Shown here: one piece after another, positions 28,844-38,283 of the stretch | Numbering within the stretch: position 1 is the stretch's first letter | How the letters are laid out: the number at the start of each line of letters is the position of its first letter | Assembly: GCA_002716125.1 (NCBI GenBank) | Contig: PAZH01000034.1 | Span: forward strand, 1 to 64,000 | Direction of reading: 5' to 3' | Length of the DNA: 64,000 bases | DNA from: Rhodospirillaceae bacterium | GTDB lineage: Bacteria; Pseudomonadota; Alphaproteobacteria; UBA8366 | The notes under the pieces: model-generated | Told to the model about the DNA's origin: nothing | What the model saw: the letters and a program-made list of their open reading frames with translations, nothing else | Databases searched by the model: none | Translations under genes and position numbers: made by a program

Positions 28844-29434
28844 ATGCCACGCGTACGAGAGTTTGATCCACAGACCGTCCTAGCCGACGCCACACAGATT
28901 TTCTGGCGGAACGGTTACGCCGATACGTCCATGGAAGACATCGTTTCGCAAACCGGTGTCAGCCGCTACGGACTTTACGGCACGTTCGGCAACAAGAAAG
29001 AGCTCTTGATCGCGGCAATCCGCCATTACGACGAAACGATGAGTCAGCTCTTGATGACGAGTTTGCAGGATCATGAGGCGAGCCTGCCCGCCATCATCGA
29101 TTACTGGCGGACAATCGCTGAGCACGCCAAGGACGAAACCTTCTGTGCCGGCTGCTTGATCGTGAATGTCGCCGTCGAAGTCGCCCCCCACGACAGCGAT
29201 GTCTCCGCCGAAGTGCAACGAATTGATCGCAAACATCAGGCCCTGTTTACGCGGGCCATTCAGAACGGACAAATGAAAGGCGAGGTACCCACTCATATCG
29301 ATGCGGAAGGGTCTGCATTGATGATGGTTTCACTCGCAAGGGGACTGGCGCTAATGGTCCGGGCCGGCACGGATTCCGACACTTTGTGGCCCGCCGTTAA
29401 CGCGGCGCTTGCGACGTTGATGCAGAAAGAATGA
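28844..29434 (+). CDS. TetR/AcrR-family regulator of the adjacent exporter
   Basis: This 196-aa protein has an N-terminal TetR helix-turn-helix (FDPQTVLADATQIFWRNGYADTSMEDIV, TGVSRYGLYGTFGNKKELL) and a C-terminal ligand domain with the AGCLIVNVAVEVAPHD pattern shared by many TetR regulators of efflux and lipid-like ligands. A palindrome lies directly before its start and two related ones lie before the RND gene 117 bp downstream, so it probably represses itself and the exporter. There is no Shine-Dalgarno before the ATG, in line with a leaderless start. Confidence 0.92.
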   Translation: MPRVREFDPQTVLADATQIFWRNGYADTSMEDIVSQTGVSRYGLYGTFGNKKELLIAAIRHYDETMSQLLMTSLQDHEASLPAIIDYWRTIAEHAKDETFCAGCLIVNVAVEVAPHDSDVSAEVQRIDRKHQALFTRAIQNGQMKGEVPTHIDAEGSALMMVSLARGLALMVRAGTDSDTLWPAVNAALATLMQKE

Positions 29435-29438
29435 TGGG

Positions 29439-29471
29439 TTGACATTTATAACAGAATGGTTATTCTGTTAT
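29439..29471 (+). promoter_or_regulatory. Promoter with embedded TetR operator for the RND operon
   Basis: A consensus -35 TTGACA at 29439-29444 and a -10-like TATTCT at 29461-29466 are 16 bp apart. A 10-bp perfect inverted repeat lies across the spacer and -10: ATAACAGAAT (29448-29457), GGTT, ATTCTGTTAT (29462-29471). It is an extended copy of the site before tetR. Binding here would block RNA polymerase. Confidence 0.82.
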
Positions 29472-29507
29472 TGAGAACGCCGCGCGGCGTAATTTTTTTA
29501 ATCGTTC

Positions 29508-29523
29508 CAGAACGTTTGTTCTG
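29508..29523. promoter_or_regulatory. Third, variant TetR-type operator
   Basis: CAGAAC (29508-29513), GTTT, GTTCTG (29518-29523) is a perfect 6-bp inverted repeat with the same 4-bp spacing as the two upstream sites. It differs from them by one symmetric change per arm. It lies in the leader of the RND gene, 28 bp before the ATG, and could be an auxiliary site. Confidence 0.6.
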
Positions 29524-29551
29524 ATATACGCCAAGAAGCAGGATAAAGACT

Positions 29552-31903
29552 ATGGCAGGTTCCCTATCAGATCGTTGGGCGGTCGCATTCGCCGACTTTG
29601 TGGTCCGTTGGCGCTGGCTGGTCATTCTCGCGACCGTACTTGCCGTCGTTGGCGCTGCGGCCGGGGGACGGCATCTCGAGTTCGCCAACAACTATCGCGT
29701 CTTTTTCGGCGCCGATAATCCGGAACTTATCAATTTTGAAGAATTCCAGGCGATCTACACGAAGAATGACAACATTCTGATTGTCATCCAGCCGAAGACG
29801 GGTGCGCTGTTCACGGCCGAACAAGCAAAAGCGGTGGAACGCATGACCGCGGACGCGTGGAAAACGCCGTTCGCCATTCGTGTCGATTCCTTGACGAACT
29901 TCCAACATAGCTGGGCATCCGGCGACGACCTCACTGTCGAAGACCTAATACGGGACGGTGCGTCGATGCCGCAGAGCGAGCTGGATCGGCGTAAAGCCAT
30001 CGCGCTCGCGGAACCGCTCCTTCGCGGAAACCTGATCTCGCGCGACGCCAAGACAACCGGCATCAACATCGTCCTTCAATACCCCGAGAAGAGCCTGACC
30101 GAGGTACCCGAAGCGGTCGTCCATGTGCGCGCAATCCAGGCCGCAGTCGAGAAGGATTTTCCGGATTTAACGATTGCGCTCAGCGGCGTATCGATGCTCA
30201 ACAACGCGTTTGCGGAAAGCGGCCAGACGGACGCCATGACGCTGATCCCGATCATGTACGGCGTTCTCATTCTTTTCATGATCGCTTTACTGCGAAGCGT
30301 CTCTGGCACAATCGGCACCCTTCTCGTCATCGGATTCTCAACGGCGGCTGCAATGGGATTCGCGGGATATATCGGGGTGAAGCTAACGCCAATTTCGATC
30401 ACCGCGCCGACAATCGTCCTTACCCTCGCGATCGCCGACAGTATTCATATCCTGGTTACCCAGCTTGGCTTGATGCGTGACGGGATGGCAAAGATCGAAT
30501 CGATCAAGGAGAGTATCCGCATTAACGCCCTCGCCGTCACGATAACGAGCATTACGACCATCGTCGGCTTCCTGGCGCTCAACTTCTCCGACGCACCACC
30601 GTTCCACGATCTGGGCAATATTACGGCGGTCGGAATCGCTGTGGCCTGGGCGATCTCGCTTGCCTTCTTGCCGGCTGTCATGAGCCTTTTGCCGATTAAA
30701 GCGAAAGTTCGCCAAGACGCCGGTGGTTGGAGCGTTCGTGTAATGGACCGTCTCGCGAATTTTGTCATCGGACGGTTTAAAAGCGTATTGCTCGGTTTCG
30801 GAGTCATCGCCGTTTCGCTGATCGCCCTCATCCCGACCCTTCAACTCGATGACCAATGGGTAAAATACTTCGATCATCGAGTGCCCTTCCGAGGCGATGC
30901 GGAATTCGCCATCGAGCATCTTGCCGGACTGTATCCGATCGAGTTTTCGGTCGAATCCGGGGAGCCCGGTGGGGTCAGCAACCCCGAATATCTCGCCAAT
31001 TTGGAGAAATTCACCGCGTGGCTTCGAGAGCAGCCGGAAGTGCGGCACGTTTATAGCTACACCGATATCATAAAACGCCTGAACAAGAACATGCATGGCG
31101 ATGACGACAGCTGGTACGCCATTCCGAAAGAACGCGGTCTCGCAGCGCAGTATTTATTGCTATACGAAATGTCGTTGCCCTTCGGCCTCGATCTCAACGA
31201 CCGCATCAATATCGATAAATCCGCCACGCGCGTGACCGTGACATCGGATGAAGTGACGACGGTGCAGCTACGCGATTTCTTGAACCGCTCGAAGGATTGG
31301 TTGAAGGCCAACACGCCACCGGCGATGCATGCCAATCCGACGAGCGCTTCCGTCATGTTTGCCTATATATCCGAGCGCAACATCAACAGCATGCTGCGCG
31401 GCAACGTCATCGCGGTCGTTCTCATCTCACTCATTATGATGTTCGCATTACGGAGTGTCGCGATGGGGGCGATGAGTATCCTGCCCAATGCGGTGCCGGT
31501 TCTGATGACCTTCGGTCTTTGGGCGCTCTTGGTCGGGCAGGTCGGTATGGCGTCGGCCACCGTAACGGCGACGGCGCTCGGCATTGTCGTCGGCGATTCG
31601 GTCCATCTCTTGACGAAATACTTGCGCGCGCGCCGCGAGAAACTCCTCTCAGCCGAAGATGCCATCCGCTATGCCTTTCGTATGGTGGGACCGGCGATCA
31701 TGACGACGACAATGATTCTCACCGTCGGCTTTTCCGTCTTGGCTGCATCGACGTTCAAAGTGAATGCCGAAATGGGCCTGCTTACGGCCATGGCCATCGT
31801 ACTTGCCTTGGTTTTCGACTTCCTCTTCCTTCCGGCCTTGCTCCTGCTTGGCCGTCGCGACACGGAGAAAAAGAATGCACCTCTCGCAACCGCTGCAGAA
31901 TAA
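29552..31903 (+). CDS. RND/MMPL-superfamily exporter
   Basis: The 783-aa inner-membrane protein has two repeats of one helix, a periplasmic domain and a five-helix MMPL/SSD-like block, about twelve membrane segments in all. The first helix is about residues 22-42, the first block is around residues 220-380, and the second repeat begins near residue 410. It matches the 'predicted exporter of the RND superfamily' group (related to HpnN and MmpL) rather than tripartite AcrB pumps. Such proteins move lipids or hydrophobic molecules. AGGA lies 9 bases before the ATG. It overlaps the LolA-like gene by 29 bp, so the three downstream genes are one operon under the TetR protein. Confidence 0.88.
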   Translation: MAGSLSDRWAVAFADFVVRWRWLVILATVLAVVGAAAGGRHLEFANNYRVFFGADNPELINFEEFQAIYTKNDNILIVIQPKTGALFTAEQAKAVERMTADAWKTPFAIRVDSLTNFQHSWASGDDLTVEDLIRDGASMPQSELDRRKAIALAEPLLRGNLISRDAKTTGINIVLQYPEKSLTEVPEAVVHVRAIQAAVEKDFPDLTIALSGVSMLNNAFAESGQTDAMTLIPIMYGVLILFMIALLRSVSGTIGTLLVIGFSTAAAMGFAGYIGVKLTPISITAPTIVLTLAIADSIHILVTQLGLMRDGMAKIESIKESIRINALAVTITSITTIVGFLALNFSDAPPFHDLGNITAVGIAVAWAISLAFLPAVMSLLPIKAKVRQDAGGWSVRVMDRLANFVIGRFKSVLLGFGVIAVSLIALIPTLQLDDQWVKYFDHRVPFRGDAEFAIEHLAGLYPIEFSVESGEPGGVSNPEYLANLEKFTAWLREQPEVRHVYSYTDIIKRLNKNMHGDDDSWYAIPKERGLAAQYLLLYEMSLPFGLDLNDRINIDKSATRVTVTSDEVTTVQLRDFLNRSKDWLKANTPPAMHANPTSASVMFAYISERNINSMLRGNVIAVVLISLIMMFALRSVAMGAMSILPNAVPVLMTFGLWALLVGQVGMASATVTATALGIVVGDSVHLLTKYLRARREKLLSAEDAIRYAFRMVGPAIMTTTMILTVGFSVLAASTFKVNAEMGLLTAMAIVLALVFDFLFLPALLLLGRRDTEKKNAPLATAAE

Positions 31904-32687
31904 ATTCACGTCAATCTTGGTTGTCCTGGCGGCCATTGCAGCACCGCAGGCGCTGGCGGAAACAGCAGCCGAAAAAGGCTTCGCCATCGCTGCCCGCAGC
32001 GACCGTTCGGATCGCGGTTTTACCGACAGTAAGGTGAAGCTGAAGATGATCCTGCGGAATGCCGCCGGCCGCGAGTCGAGCCGGACCTTGGCGCTCAACA
32101 CACTGGAAGTGCCGGACGAAGATGTCGGCGACAAAAGTATCATTGTCTTCGACAGCCCCACCGACATCGATGGGACCGCCCTGCTATCGCACGCAAAGAT
32201 CTTGGAGGCAGACAATCAATGGCTCTATCTGCCGGCACTCAAGCGGATTAAGCGAATTTCTTCCGTCAACAAATCCGGCCCATTCGTCGGCAGCGAATTT
32301 GCCTTTGAGGACTTCACGTCATTGGAGCTGAATAAGTATTCCTACAAGTTCGTAAAAACCGAACCATGCGGCGACCTTACCTGCGATGTGGTCGAACGAA
32401 CGCCTCGATACGAGCATTCCGGATATTCGCGCCAACTGGCCTGGATAGACCAAACGGCCGTCCAAGTCCGAAAAGTCGATTTCTTCGACCGTCGTGGCGC
32501 TCTACTCAAAACGCTTGAGCAAAAGGAATGGCGCCAGTACGACGGCAAATACTGGCGAGCGCACTTGCTTTCCATGACCAACCATCAAATCAAGAAGAGC
32601 ACCGACTTGAAGTTCTCCGACTACAAATTTGGCGCCGGACAGCGCGAACGAGACTTCAAGAAAAGCATCTTGAAAAGGCTCCGATGA
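31875..32687 (+). CDS. Outer-membrane lipoprotein-sorting (LolA-like) protein
   Basis: The 270-aa protein has a signal peptide (ILVVLAAIAAPQALA) and the LolA-like fold of the family found next to RND exporters. Typical stretches are GFTDSKVKLKMILRNAAGRES, SIIVFDSPTDIDGTALLSH and WLYLPALKRIKRISS, followed by GPFVGSEFAFEDFTS. It likely carries a hydrophobic cargo through the periplasm. I choose the ATG at 31875, preceded by GGAGAAAAAG, within the end of the RND gene. Its stop overlaps the beta-barrel start by ATGA. Confidence 0.88.
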   Translation: MHLSQPLQNKFTSILVVLAAIAAPQALAETAAEKGFAIAARSDRSDRGFTDSKVKLKMILRNAAGRESSRTLALNTLEVPDEDVGDKSIIVFDSPTDIDGTALLSHAKILEADNQWLYLPALKRIKRISSVNKSGPFVGSEFAFEDFTSLELNKYSYKFVKTEPCGDLTCDVVERTPRYEHSGYSRQLAWIDQTAVQVRKVDFFDRRGALLKTLEQKEWRQYDGKYWRAHLLSMTNHQIKKSTDLKFSDYKFGAGQRERDFKKSILKRLR

Positions 32688-33886
32688 ACCGCGCATTCAC
32701 ATCATTCGGGATCGCGGCTCTCTTGGCCCTGACCACGAGTTCGGCAATCGCAGAAGAGATTTCGACATCCGGGTATATTGCAAGCGAACTGCGTTGGTTC
32801 CCGCAATCGCCCGCCTTCGATGGGCAGTTATCGGGTGCTGAACCGTCTTTGTTGCTATCTCCTGAATTCCGCTACCGCAGTCAGGATGGCGACCTCAAGG
32901 CAACATTCGCACCTTATGCTCGGCTCACCGGCCGTAACAGCGATCGCAGTCACTTCGACATTCGGGAGGCGCATGTCTCCTTCCGCACGGGCGATTGGGA
33001 TTTCTTGATGGGGATCAATAAGGTTTTTTGGGGAGTCGCCGAATCCAGGCACCTGGTCAATATCGTCAATCAGTCGGATATCGTCGAAGATACGGACGAA
33101 GAGGACAAATTGGGCCAACCCATGGTCGCGATCGGCCTCGAAAAGGATTGGGGACGACTGGACCTTTTCGTCTTACCTGGCTTCCGAGAGCGCGATTTCC
33201 CGGACCGGCGAGGCCGCCTGCGGACACCACAGCCCGTCGATGAAAACGGCGCCGTCTTAGAGAGTGACTATGGCAAAGCACATGTCGATGTCGCCGCGCG
33301 TTACTCGCAGGTTTTCGGCGACTGGGATTTCGGTTTTTCGGTCTTCCATGGTCTCAGCCGGGAAGCGCGATTGCCATTCAGCGCCGACGGAGCTCGCCGG
33401 GTACCGCATTTCGATCTCATCACTCAGGCGGGTCTCGACCTGCAATACACATTGGACGCTTGGCTCTGGAAGTTCGAGAGCATCGTCCGCGAAGGTCATA
33501 GCAGCAGCTTTGGTGCGATGGTCGGCGGCTTTGAATACACCATCTTCCAGATCGCGGACACGGACGCTGACCTCGGGCTATTGATGGAATAGCACCGAGA
33601 TGGACGGGACCCGGCATCCACACCAGCGACCGGCTTCGACAATGACTTGTTTCTTGGCGCGCGCTATGCGCTGAACGATGTCGACGACACCCAAGCGCTC
33701 GCGGGTACGCTCATCGACCTCGAAGATGGAACGATGTCCTTTCTAATCGAGGCCGAACGACGAATTGGCGATCGTTGGAAGGTGGAAGCCGAAGCCCGGC
33801 TTCTGGCCAATGTCGATGACACGAATGCGTTTGCCGCCTTTAAGCGCGACAGCTTCGTCAATATCCGGCTATCCCGATTCTTTTGA
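32684..33886 (+). pseudogene. Beta-barrel outer-membrane protein gene interrupted by one TAG
   Basis: The frame encodes a signal peptide (ALLALTTSSAIA) and repeated amphipathic strands with many aromatic ends, such as FRYRSQDGDLKATFAPYARL, AHVSFRTGDWDFLMGINKVFWG and LSRFF at the C-terminus, whose terminal Phe is usual for barrel proteins. At codon 303 (33590-33592) there is a TAG. The same frame then continues without shift for 97 codons (HRDGRDPASTPATGFDNDLF onward) to a natural stop at 33886. The residue lost is plausibly Tyr, giving EYHRDGRD. A single substitution or a sequencing error would explain it. The truncated product would lack its last strands and the terminal Phe needed for assembly. 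Confidence 0.82.
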
Positions 33887-33887
33887 C

Positions 33888-35006
33888 TTAGCGCCGAAGC
33901 AGGAACTCTCGCCCGACTTTCACGCGCGGGACCCCGTCATATTCCACGATATCCGCAGTCGCATAAGTCTCGGTCCAACGCTCGGGCAAGAAGCTTCCGG
34001 TCCCGATGATGTCGACCGGCGCCTCGCCGATCGCAAAAGCTTTGCATTTCTCGGGACTGAATCCGCTTGAACAGACGATCTTCGCGTTGGCGAAACCGGC
34101 TTCATCCAGTTGCTCGCGCAGATGCCATGCCGCGGCAACGGAAACACCCGGCCCGATCAGGTGTCGCAGCTCGCTCTCTGTGCGATATCCCCGAATGGCC
34201 TCCGGTGCATTCCGGTCCAACACCGCATACGACGCGGCAGGATCCAATCCTTCACAGAAACGACCGCCCGGTGTATCGAGACGAAACGCCAACCTTCCTT
34301 CGGACGCCATATCGGCAAATCGCTGGCACACCTCGATCGCATCGGTGACTTCTTTACCGAAATAGTCGACGAGGACCGTTAGGTTCTCGGCGGGAAAGGT
34401 CTCATGGAACATCTCGGCCGCCCGTAACGTCGAACCGGCATAACCGATCAACGCATGCGGCATGGTCCCCAAGCCCGCCTCGCGCCCGAAATAATGCGCT
34501 GTGGCATCCGTTGCGTTCCCGATGAAACCCACCGCACCGCTCTTGCGCCGCGCACGCTCAGATCCGACCGCCGCGCCGTACGCCATCATTTCCGCCATCT
34601 CGCGGCCGGCACAATGACGTGCCTCCATGGCCAAAAGGCCCACTTTCGGCAATTCACTGCACATGGTGAAGGCGTTCCACGCCGCGACGCACGGGGGACC
34701 GATTTTCTGCAATATGAGGGTTTCAAGATCCACGAGATGCGCGAACTGGCCGGTAACGTACATCACGGGCTCGCCGGCGCCGACCCAACGGCCTTCTTCA
34801 TGCGTCAATTCAATATCGAATGTCGCACCGCGTTCTGCAGCGACATCGTTCAACCAATCGATCGCAAGTTTCGGCGCGGACACGACCGGCCGTCGCATAA
34901 ACACCGCATAGGTGACCTTCGCATCGCCGAAGTTTTCAACCGTCCTTTTCGTTCGATTGAAATAGACGTCGGTCCAGCGCGAAATCTCGTCCGAATTCAC
35001 CGTCAT
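33888..35006 (-). CDS. pncB: Nicotinate phosphoribosyltransferase
   Basis: The 372-aa protein makes nicotinate mononucleotide from nicotinate and PRPP in NAD salvage. NAPRTase features include an N-terminal TDVYFNRT, the central FIGNATDATAHYFGREAGLGTMPHALIG with the conserved His, and the PRPP region VLVDYFGKEV plus GIGTGSFLP-like IIGTGSFLPER. It is at the short end of the family but complete. It converges on the barrel gene with one base between stops. Confidence 0.9.
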   Translation of the reverse strand: MTVNSDEISRWTDVYFNRTKRTVENFGDAKVTYAVFMRRPVVSAPKLAIDWLNDVAAERGATFDIELTHEEGRWVGAGEPVMYVTGQFAHLVDLETLILQKIGPPCVAAWNAFTMCSELPKVGLLAMEARHCAGREMAEMMAYGAAVGSERARRKSGAVGFIGNATDATAHYFGREAGLGTMPHALIGYAGSTLRAAEMFHETFPAENLTVLVDYFGKEVTDAIEVCQRFADMASEGRLAFRLDTPGGRFCEGLDPAASYAVLDRNAPEAIRGYRTESELRHLIGPGVSVAAAWHLREQLDEAGFANAKIVCSSGFSPEKCKAFAIGEAPVDIIGTGSFLPERWTETYATADIVEYDGVPRVKVGREFLLRR

Positions 35007-35058
35007 GATCTAGATAGGCGCGAAACCCGCGTCCCTCCTCGATCGATCCATTCTCGTC

Positions 35059-36441
35059 TTAAGACGCCGCGGCCAGTTTGTCAGACCAACCGGCACGAAG
35101 TCCCTTCAAAGAATCCGAAACCAAGAATGCCAACTCAAGCGCTTGGCTCGCATTCAAGCGCGGGTCGCAATGCGTGTGATAGCGTTGCGACAGGGAATCA
35201 TCGCTGATGGCTTGCGCACCGCCAATACACTCCGTCACGTCTTGGCCCGTCATCTCGAAGTGCACACCACCCGCATAAGTCCCTTCGGCTTGGTGGACTT
35301 CAAACACCGAACGCACTTCGCCCAAAATTTGGTCGAAGGGACGCGTCTTGTATCCGCTCGCCGACTTCACGGTATTTCCGTGCATCGGATCGCAGGACCA
35401 TACGACTTTACGTCCTTCTCGTTCGATGGCGCGGATCAAGCCCGGCAGGTGTTTCTCCACATTGCCGTGTCCCATACGTGAAATCAGCGTCATGCGGCCT
35501 GCTTCGTTCGACGGATTCAGAATGTCGAGCAAACGCAGAAGTTCATCCGGATCCGATGTCGGACCGCACTTCACGCCGATCGGGTTGTTCACACCACGCA
35601 GGAACTCTACGTGCGCTCCGTCCGGTTGGCGGGTGCGATCGCCGATCCACAACATATGAGCCGAGCAGTCATACCATTCGCCAGTTAGGCTGTCCTCACG
35701 CGTGAGCGCCTCTTCGTACCAAAGCAGCAAGGCCTCGTGGCTTGTGTAGAACTCGGTCTCGCGGACTTGCGGGACGGCTTCCGCCGTAATGCCACAAGCT
35801 TCCATGAACTCCAGCGCCTCGCCAATTCGCGTGGCCAGTTCTTCGTATTCTTCGCCTTGCGGGCTATCGCCGACAAAATCCAAGGTCCAACGATGCACCT
35901 GATGGAGATCCGCGAACCCGCCTTGTGCGAATGCGCGCAGCAGATTCAGCGTCGCGGAGGCCTGGTTATAGGCCTGGACCATGCGGCCCGGGTCCGGCTC
36001 ACGCGATTCCGGCAGGAACTCAATATTGTTGACGATGTCACCACGATAGCTCGGCAGCTCCTCATCGCCTTGTTTCTCGGTCGGCTCGGAACGCGGCTTC
36101 GCGAACTGTCCGGCCATCCGGCCGACTTTCACCACCGGGCAAGACGCCGCGAAGGTCAAAACGACCGCCATCTGCAATAAGACTTTGAACGTATCGCGAA
36201 TGTTGTTTGCACTGAACTCCGCGAAGCTCTCCGCACAATCGCCACCCTGCAGCAAAAAGGCCTTCCCCTCGGTCACTCGTGCAAGGTTGTCCTTGAGCTT
36301 CCGAGCCTCGCCGGCAAAAACCAGCGGCGGTTGTGCGCGTAACGTTTCTTCTGCGGCGTCCAGTTTTGCTTGGTCCGGGTATTCCGGAACCTGCAGAATC
36401 GGCAAGCCGCGCCAGGATTCCGGCGTCCAATTCCGTGCCAT
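35059..36441 (-). CDS. Class II 3-deoxy-7-phosphoheptulonate (DAHP) synthase
   Basis: The 460-aa enzyme makes DAHP from phosphoenolpyruvate and erythrose 4-phosphate, the first shikimate-pathway step. Class II markers are [70 protein letters not shown] and [15 protein letters not shown] choose the ATG at 36441, with AAGGGA 6 bases upstream, instead of an ATG seven codons earlier at 36462. The leader upstream holds a GACGGC/GCCGTC hairpin (36466-36483) and a longer palindrome (36485-36506). Confidence 0.95.
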   Translation of the reverse strand: MARNWTPESWRGLPILQVPEYPDQAKLDAAEETLRAQPPLVFAGEARKLKDNLARVTEGKAFLLQGGDCAESFAEFSANNIRDTFKVLLQMAVVLTFAASCPVVKVGRMAGQFAKPRSEPTEKQGDEELPSYRGDIVNNIEFLPESREPDPGRMVQAYNQASATLNLLRAFAQGGFADLHQVHRWTLDFVGDSPQGEEYEELATRIGEALEFMEACGITAEAVPQVRETEFYTSHEALLLWYEEALTREDSLTGEWYDCSAHMLWIGDRTRQPDGAHVEFLRGVNNPIGVKCGPTSDPDELLRLLDILNPSNEAGRMTLISRMGHGNVEKHLPGLIRAIEREGRKVVWSCDPMHGNTVKSASGYKTRPFDQILGEVRSVFEVHQAEGTYAGGVHFEMTGQDVTECIGGAQAISDDSLSQRYHTHCDPRLNASQALELAFLVSDSLKGLRAGWSDKLAAAS

Positions 36442-36484
36442 AGTCGTTCCCTTATCTTTCATTTCGACGGCTTCAAGGCCGTCA

Positions 36485-36506
36485 TTGGACGTACATGTAC
36501 GCCCAA
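36485..36506. promoter_or_regulatory. 22-bp palindrome between the DAHP synthase gene and the sirtuin gene
   Basis: The core CGTACATGTACG (36490-36501) is a perfect 12-bp palindrome. It is flanked by TTGG (36485-36488) and CCAA (36503-36506), so 20 of 22 positions are symmetric. It lies in the 155-bp divergent spacer, about 45 bp from the DAHP synthase start and 90 bp from the sirtuin start. It has the form of a dimeric regulator site; the regulator is unknown. Confidence 0.6.
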
Positions 36507-36596
36507 AGGCATTGAATTTCCAGAACGAATATACTTGGCTACTTGCTGGTTCATTCTCGACGTGTTTGGGTTGAGAGAGAAATTAGGGGATGAGGC

Positions 36597-37343
36597 ATGT
36601 CAGCGGACCAGTTGCGAGACCTAATCGAAGCCGCCAACAGAGTTGTTATATTTACCGGAGCGGGAATCAGCACTGAGTCCGGAATCCCCGATTTCCGAAG
36701 CCCTGGCGGCGTCTGGGACAAATTCAAACCCGTCTATTTTCAAGACTTCATGGATTCCGAAGAGATGCGCCGGGAGACATGGCGGCGCAAGATCGAAACC
36801 GACAAAACGATGAAAGTGGCGGAACCGAACCGCGGCCACCGCGCTGTCGAGAAACTTGTCCGCGACGGAAAATGCTCTGCCGTCATCACGCAGAACATCG
36901 ACGGATTGCATCAGGCCTCCGGCGTGCCCGATGAACGCGTTATCGAATTGCATGGAAACTCCACATACGCCACTTGTTTGGATTGCGGCGAACGTCATGA
37001 GTTGGCGGAGATCCTCGAACCTTTCGAGCGGGATGAAACACTGCCGGCCTGTAAGAACTGCGGCAGTCCTTATGTAAAGACGGCGACCATATCGTTTGGC
37101 CAGCAAATGCCCGAAGACGCGATGCGCGCGGCCGAGATCGAAACAATGGCCTGCGACTTAATGATCGCAATCGGCTCTTCTCTCGTCGTCTATCCCGCGG
37201 CGGGGTTCCCGCTCATCGCAAAACGCAATGGTGCGAAATACGCGATCTTGAATCGCGATGAGACAGAACACGACAGTTATGCGGACCTCGTCGTCAACGA
37301 TGAGATCGGATACGTGCTCGGCGACGCGGTCAACGTCAACTAA
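36597..37343 (+). CDS. Sir2-family NAD-dependent protein deacylase
   Basis: This 248-aa sirtuin removes acyl groups from protein lysines using NAD. It has GAGISTESGIPDFR, TQNIDGLHQ, catalytic His119 in ELHGN and the zinc Cys pairs C127/C130 and C152/C155. The Tyr-x-x-Arg pair that lets CobB/SIRT5 remove succinyl groups is not seen; the corresponding stretch reads ETWRRK, so simple deacetylation is more likely. It is divergent from the DAHP synthase gene. Confidence 0.93.
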   Translation: MSADQLRDLIEAANRVVIFTGAGISTESGIPDFRSPGGVWDKFKPVYFQDFMDSEEMRRETWRRKIETDKTMKVAEPNRGHRAVEKLVRDGKCSAVITQNIDGLHQASGVPDERVIELHGNSTYATCLDCGERHELAEILEPFERDETLPACKNCGSPYVKTATISFGQQMPEDAMRAAEIETMACDLMIAIGSSLVVYPAAGFPLIAKRNGAKYAILNRDETEHDSYADLVVNDEIGYVLGDAVNVN

Positions 37344-37443
37344 GGACACTAAACACGAATCAGTGATCTGAGCCGGAAGCGATTAGCACCGGCCATCAGG
37401 TCTGACACACTCGCCGCAAATCGATTTGCAAAGGACCTTTCTC

Positions 37444-38280
37444 ATGAAGCGAGCCCTTCTTATCGCCGCCATCGCGGCGATGCCTCTTCTCGCGACATCC
37501 GCTCATGCCCAATCCCAAACCGGTACCGACACTGTTGTCGCGAGCGTCGATGGAACAAAAATATACGCTTCGGACATCGTTCCACTGTACCAGGGTTTAC
37601 CGGACCGCTATCGGCAAGTGCCGGTGGCGCAGATTGCCGATCAACTTCTGGAAAGATTAATCGATCAAACCGTCTTGGCGAATGCTGCCCGCAAGGCCGG
37701 TCTCGATAAATCTTCAACGATTGCGCGCCGCATAAAAATGCTCACGGACGGTGTTTTACAGCAGGCCTATATCGAAGCGAATATCGGCACTCACCTGTCG
37801 GATGAAATGCTTAAAGAAGAGTATCGCAAACGGGTCGCCGAGCTCAGCACCGACGAAGAAATTCGAGCGCGGCACATTCTGCTGAAAACCGAGGACGAAG
37901 CGAAGAAAGTAATCGCGGAGCTACAGAAAGGTGGGGACTTCGCCGAAGCGGCGAAGAAACATTCGACCGGCCCTTCCGGTGCGAAAGGCGGTGACCTCGG
38001 CTTTTTCTCGAAAGGCATGATGGTACCCGAATTCCAAGATGCCGCCTTTGCCATGAAAGACGGTGAGATCAGTGCATCGCCCGTTAAGACCCAATTCGGA
38101 TGGCACATAATTAAGGTAGAGGAACGCCGGAAATCCGAGCCGCCATCATTCGACCAGATGGCAGCCGAACTTCGCCGAGACATGAGCCAGAAGGCCTATC
38201 AAAACATCATCGACGAACAACGTAAGAAGGCGAAAATCGAAAAGACCGCCCCCGCTGCGGGCGCGCCGGCAACGAAATAA
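37444..38280 (+). CDS. Periplasmic parvulin-type peptidyl-prolyl isomerase
   Basis: The 278-aa protein has a signal peptide (MKRALLIAAIAAMPLLATSAHA), a SurA-like helical N-terminal domain, and a rotamase domain from about residue 140: EIRARHILLKTEDEAKKVI, GAKGGDLGFFSKGMMVPEF, FGWHIIKVEER. It should assist folding of exported or outer-membrane proteins. I use the ATG at 37444, with AAAGGA 8 bases upstream; a TTG six codons earlier is in frame. The tail is Ala/Pro/Lys-rich. It converges on the Sel1-repeat gene with 3 bp between stops. Confidence 0.92.
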   Translation: MKRALLIAAIAAMPLLATSAHAQSQTGTDTVVASVDGTKIYASDIVPLYQGLPDRYRQVPVAQIADQLLERLIDQTVLANAARKAGLDKSSTIARRIKMLTDGVLQQAYIEANIGTHLSDEMLKEEYRKRVAELSTDEEIRARHILLKTEDEAKKVIAELQKGGDFAEAAKKHSTGPSGAKGGDLGFFSKGMMVPEFQDAAFAMKDGEISASPVKTQFGWHIIKVEERRKSEPPSFDQMAAELRRDMSQKAYQNIIDEQRKKAKIEKTAPAAGAPATK

Positions 38281-38283
38281 CGG

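Noticed and set aside
33590-33592. TAG in the barrel gene as pyrrolysine or programmed readthrough
   Set aside because: No downstream structure is evident, and the local context fits one substitution in a Tyr codon; Pyl is not expected in this lineage.
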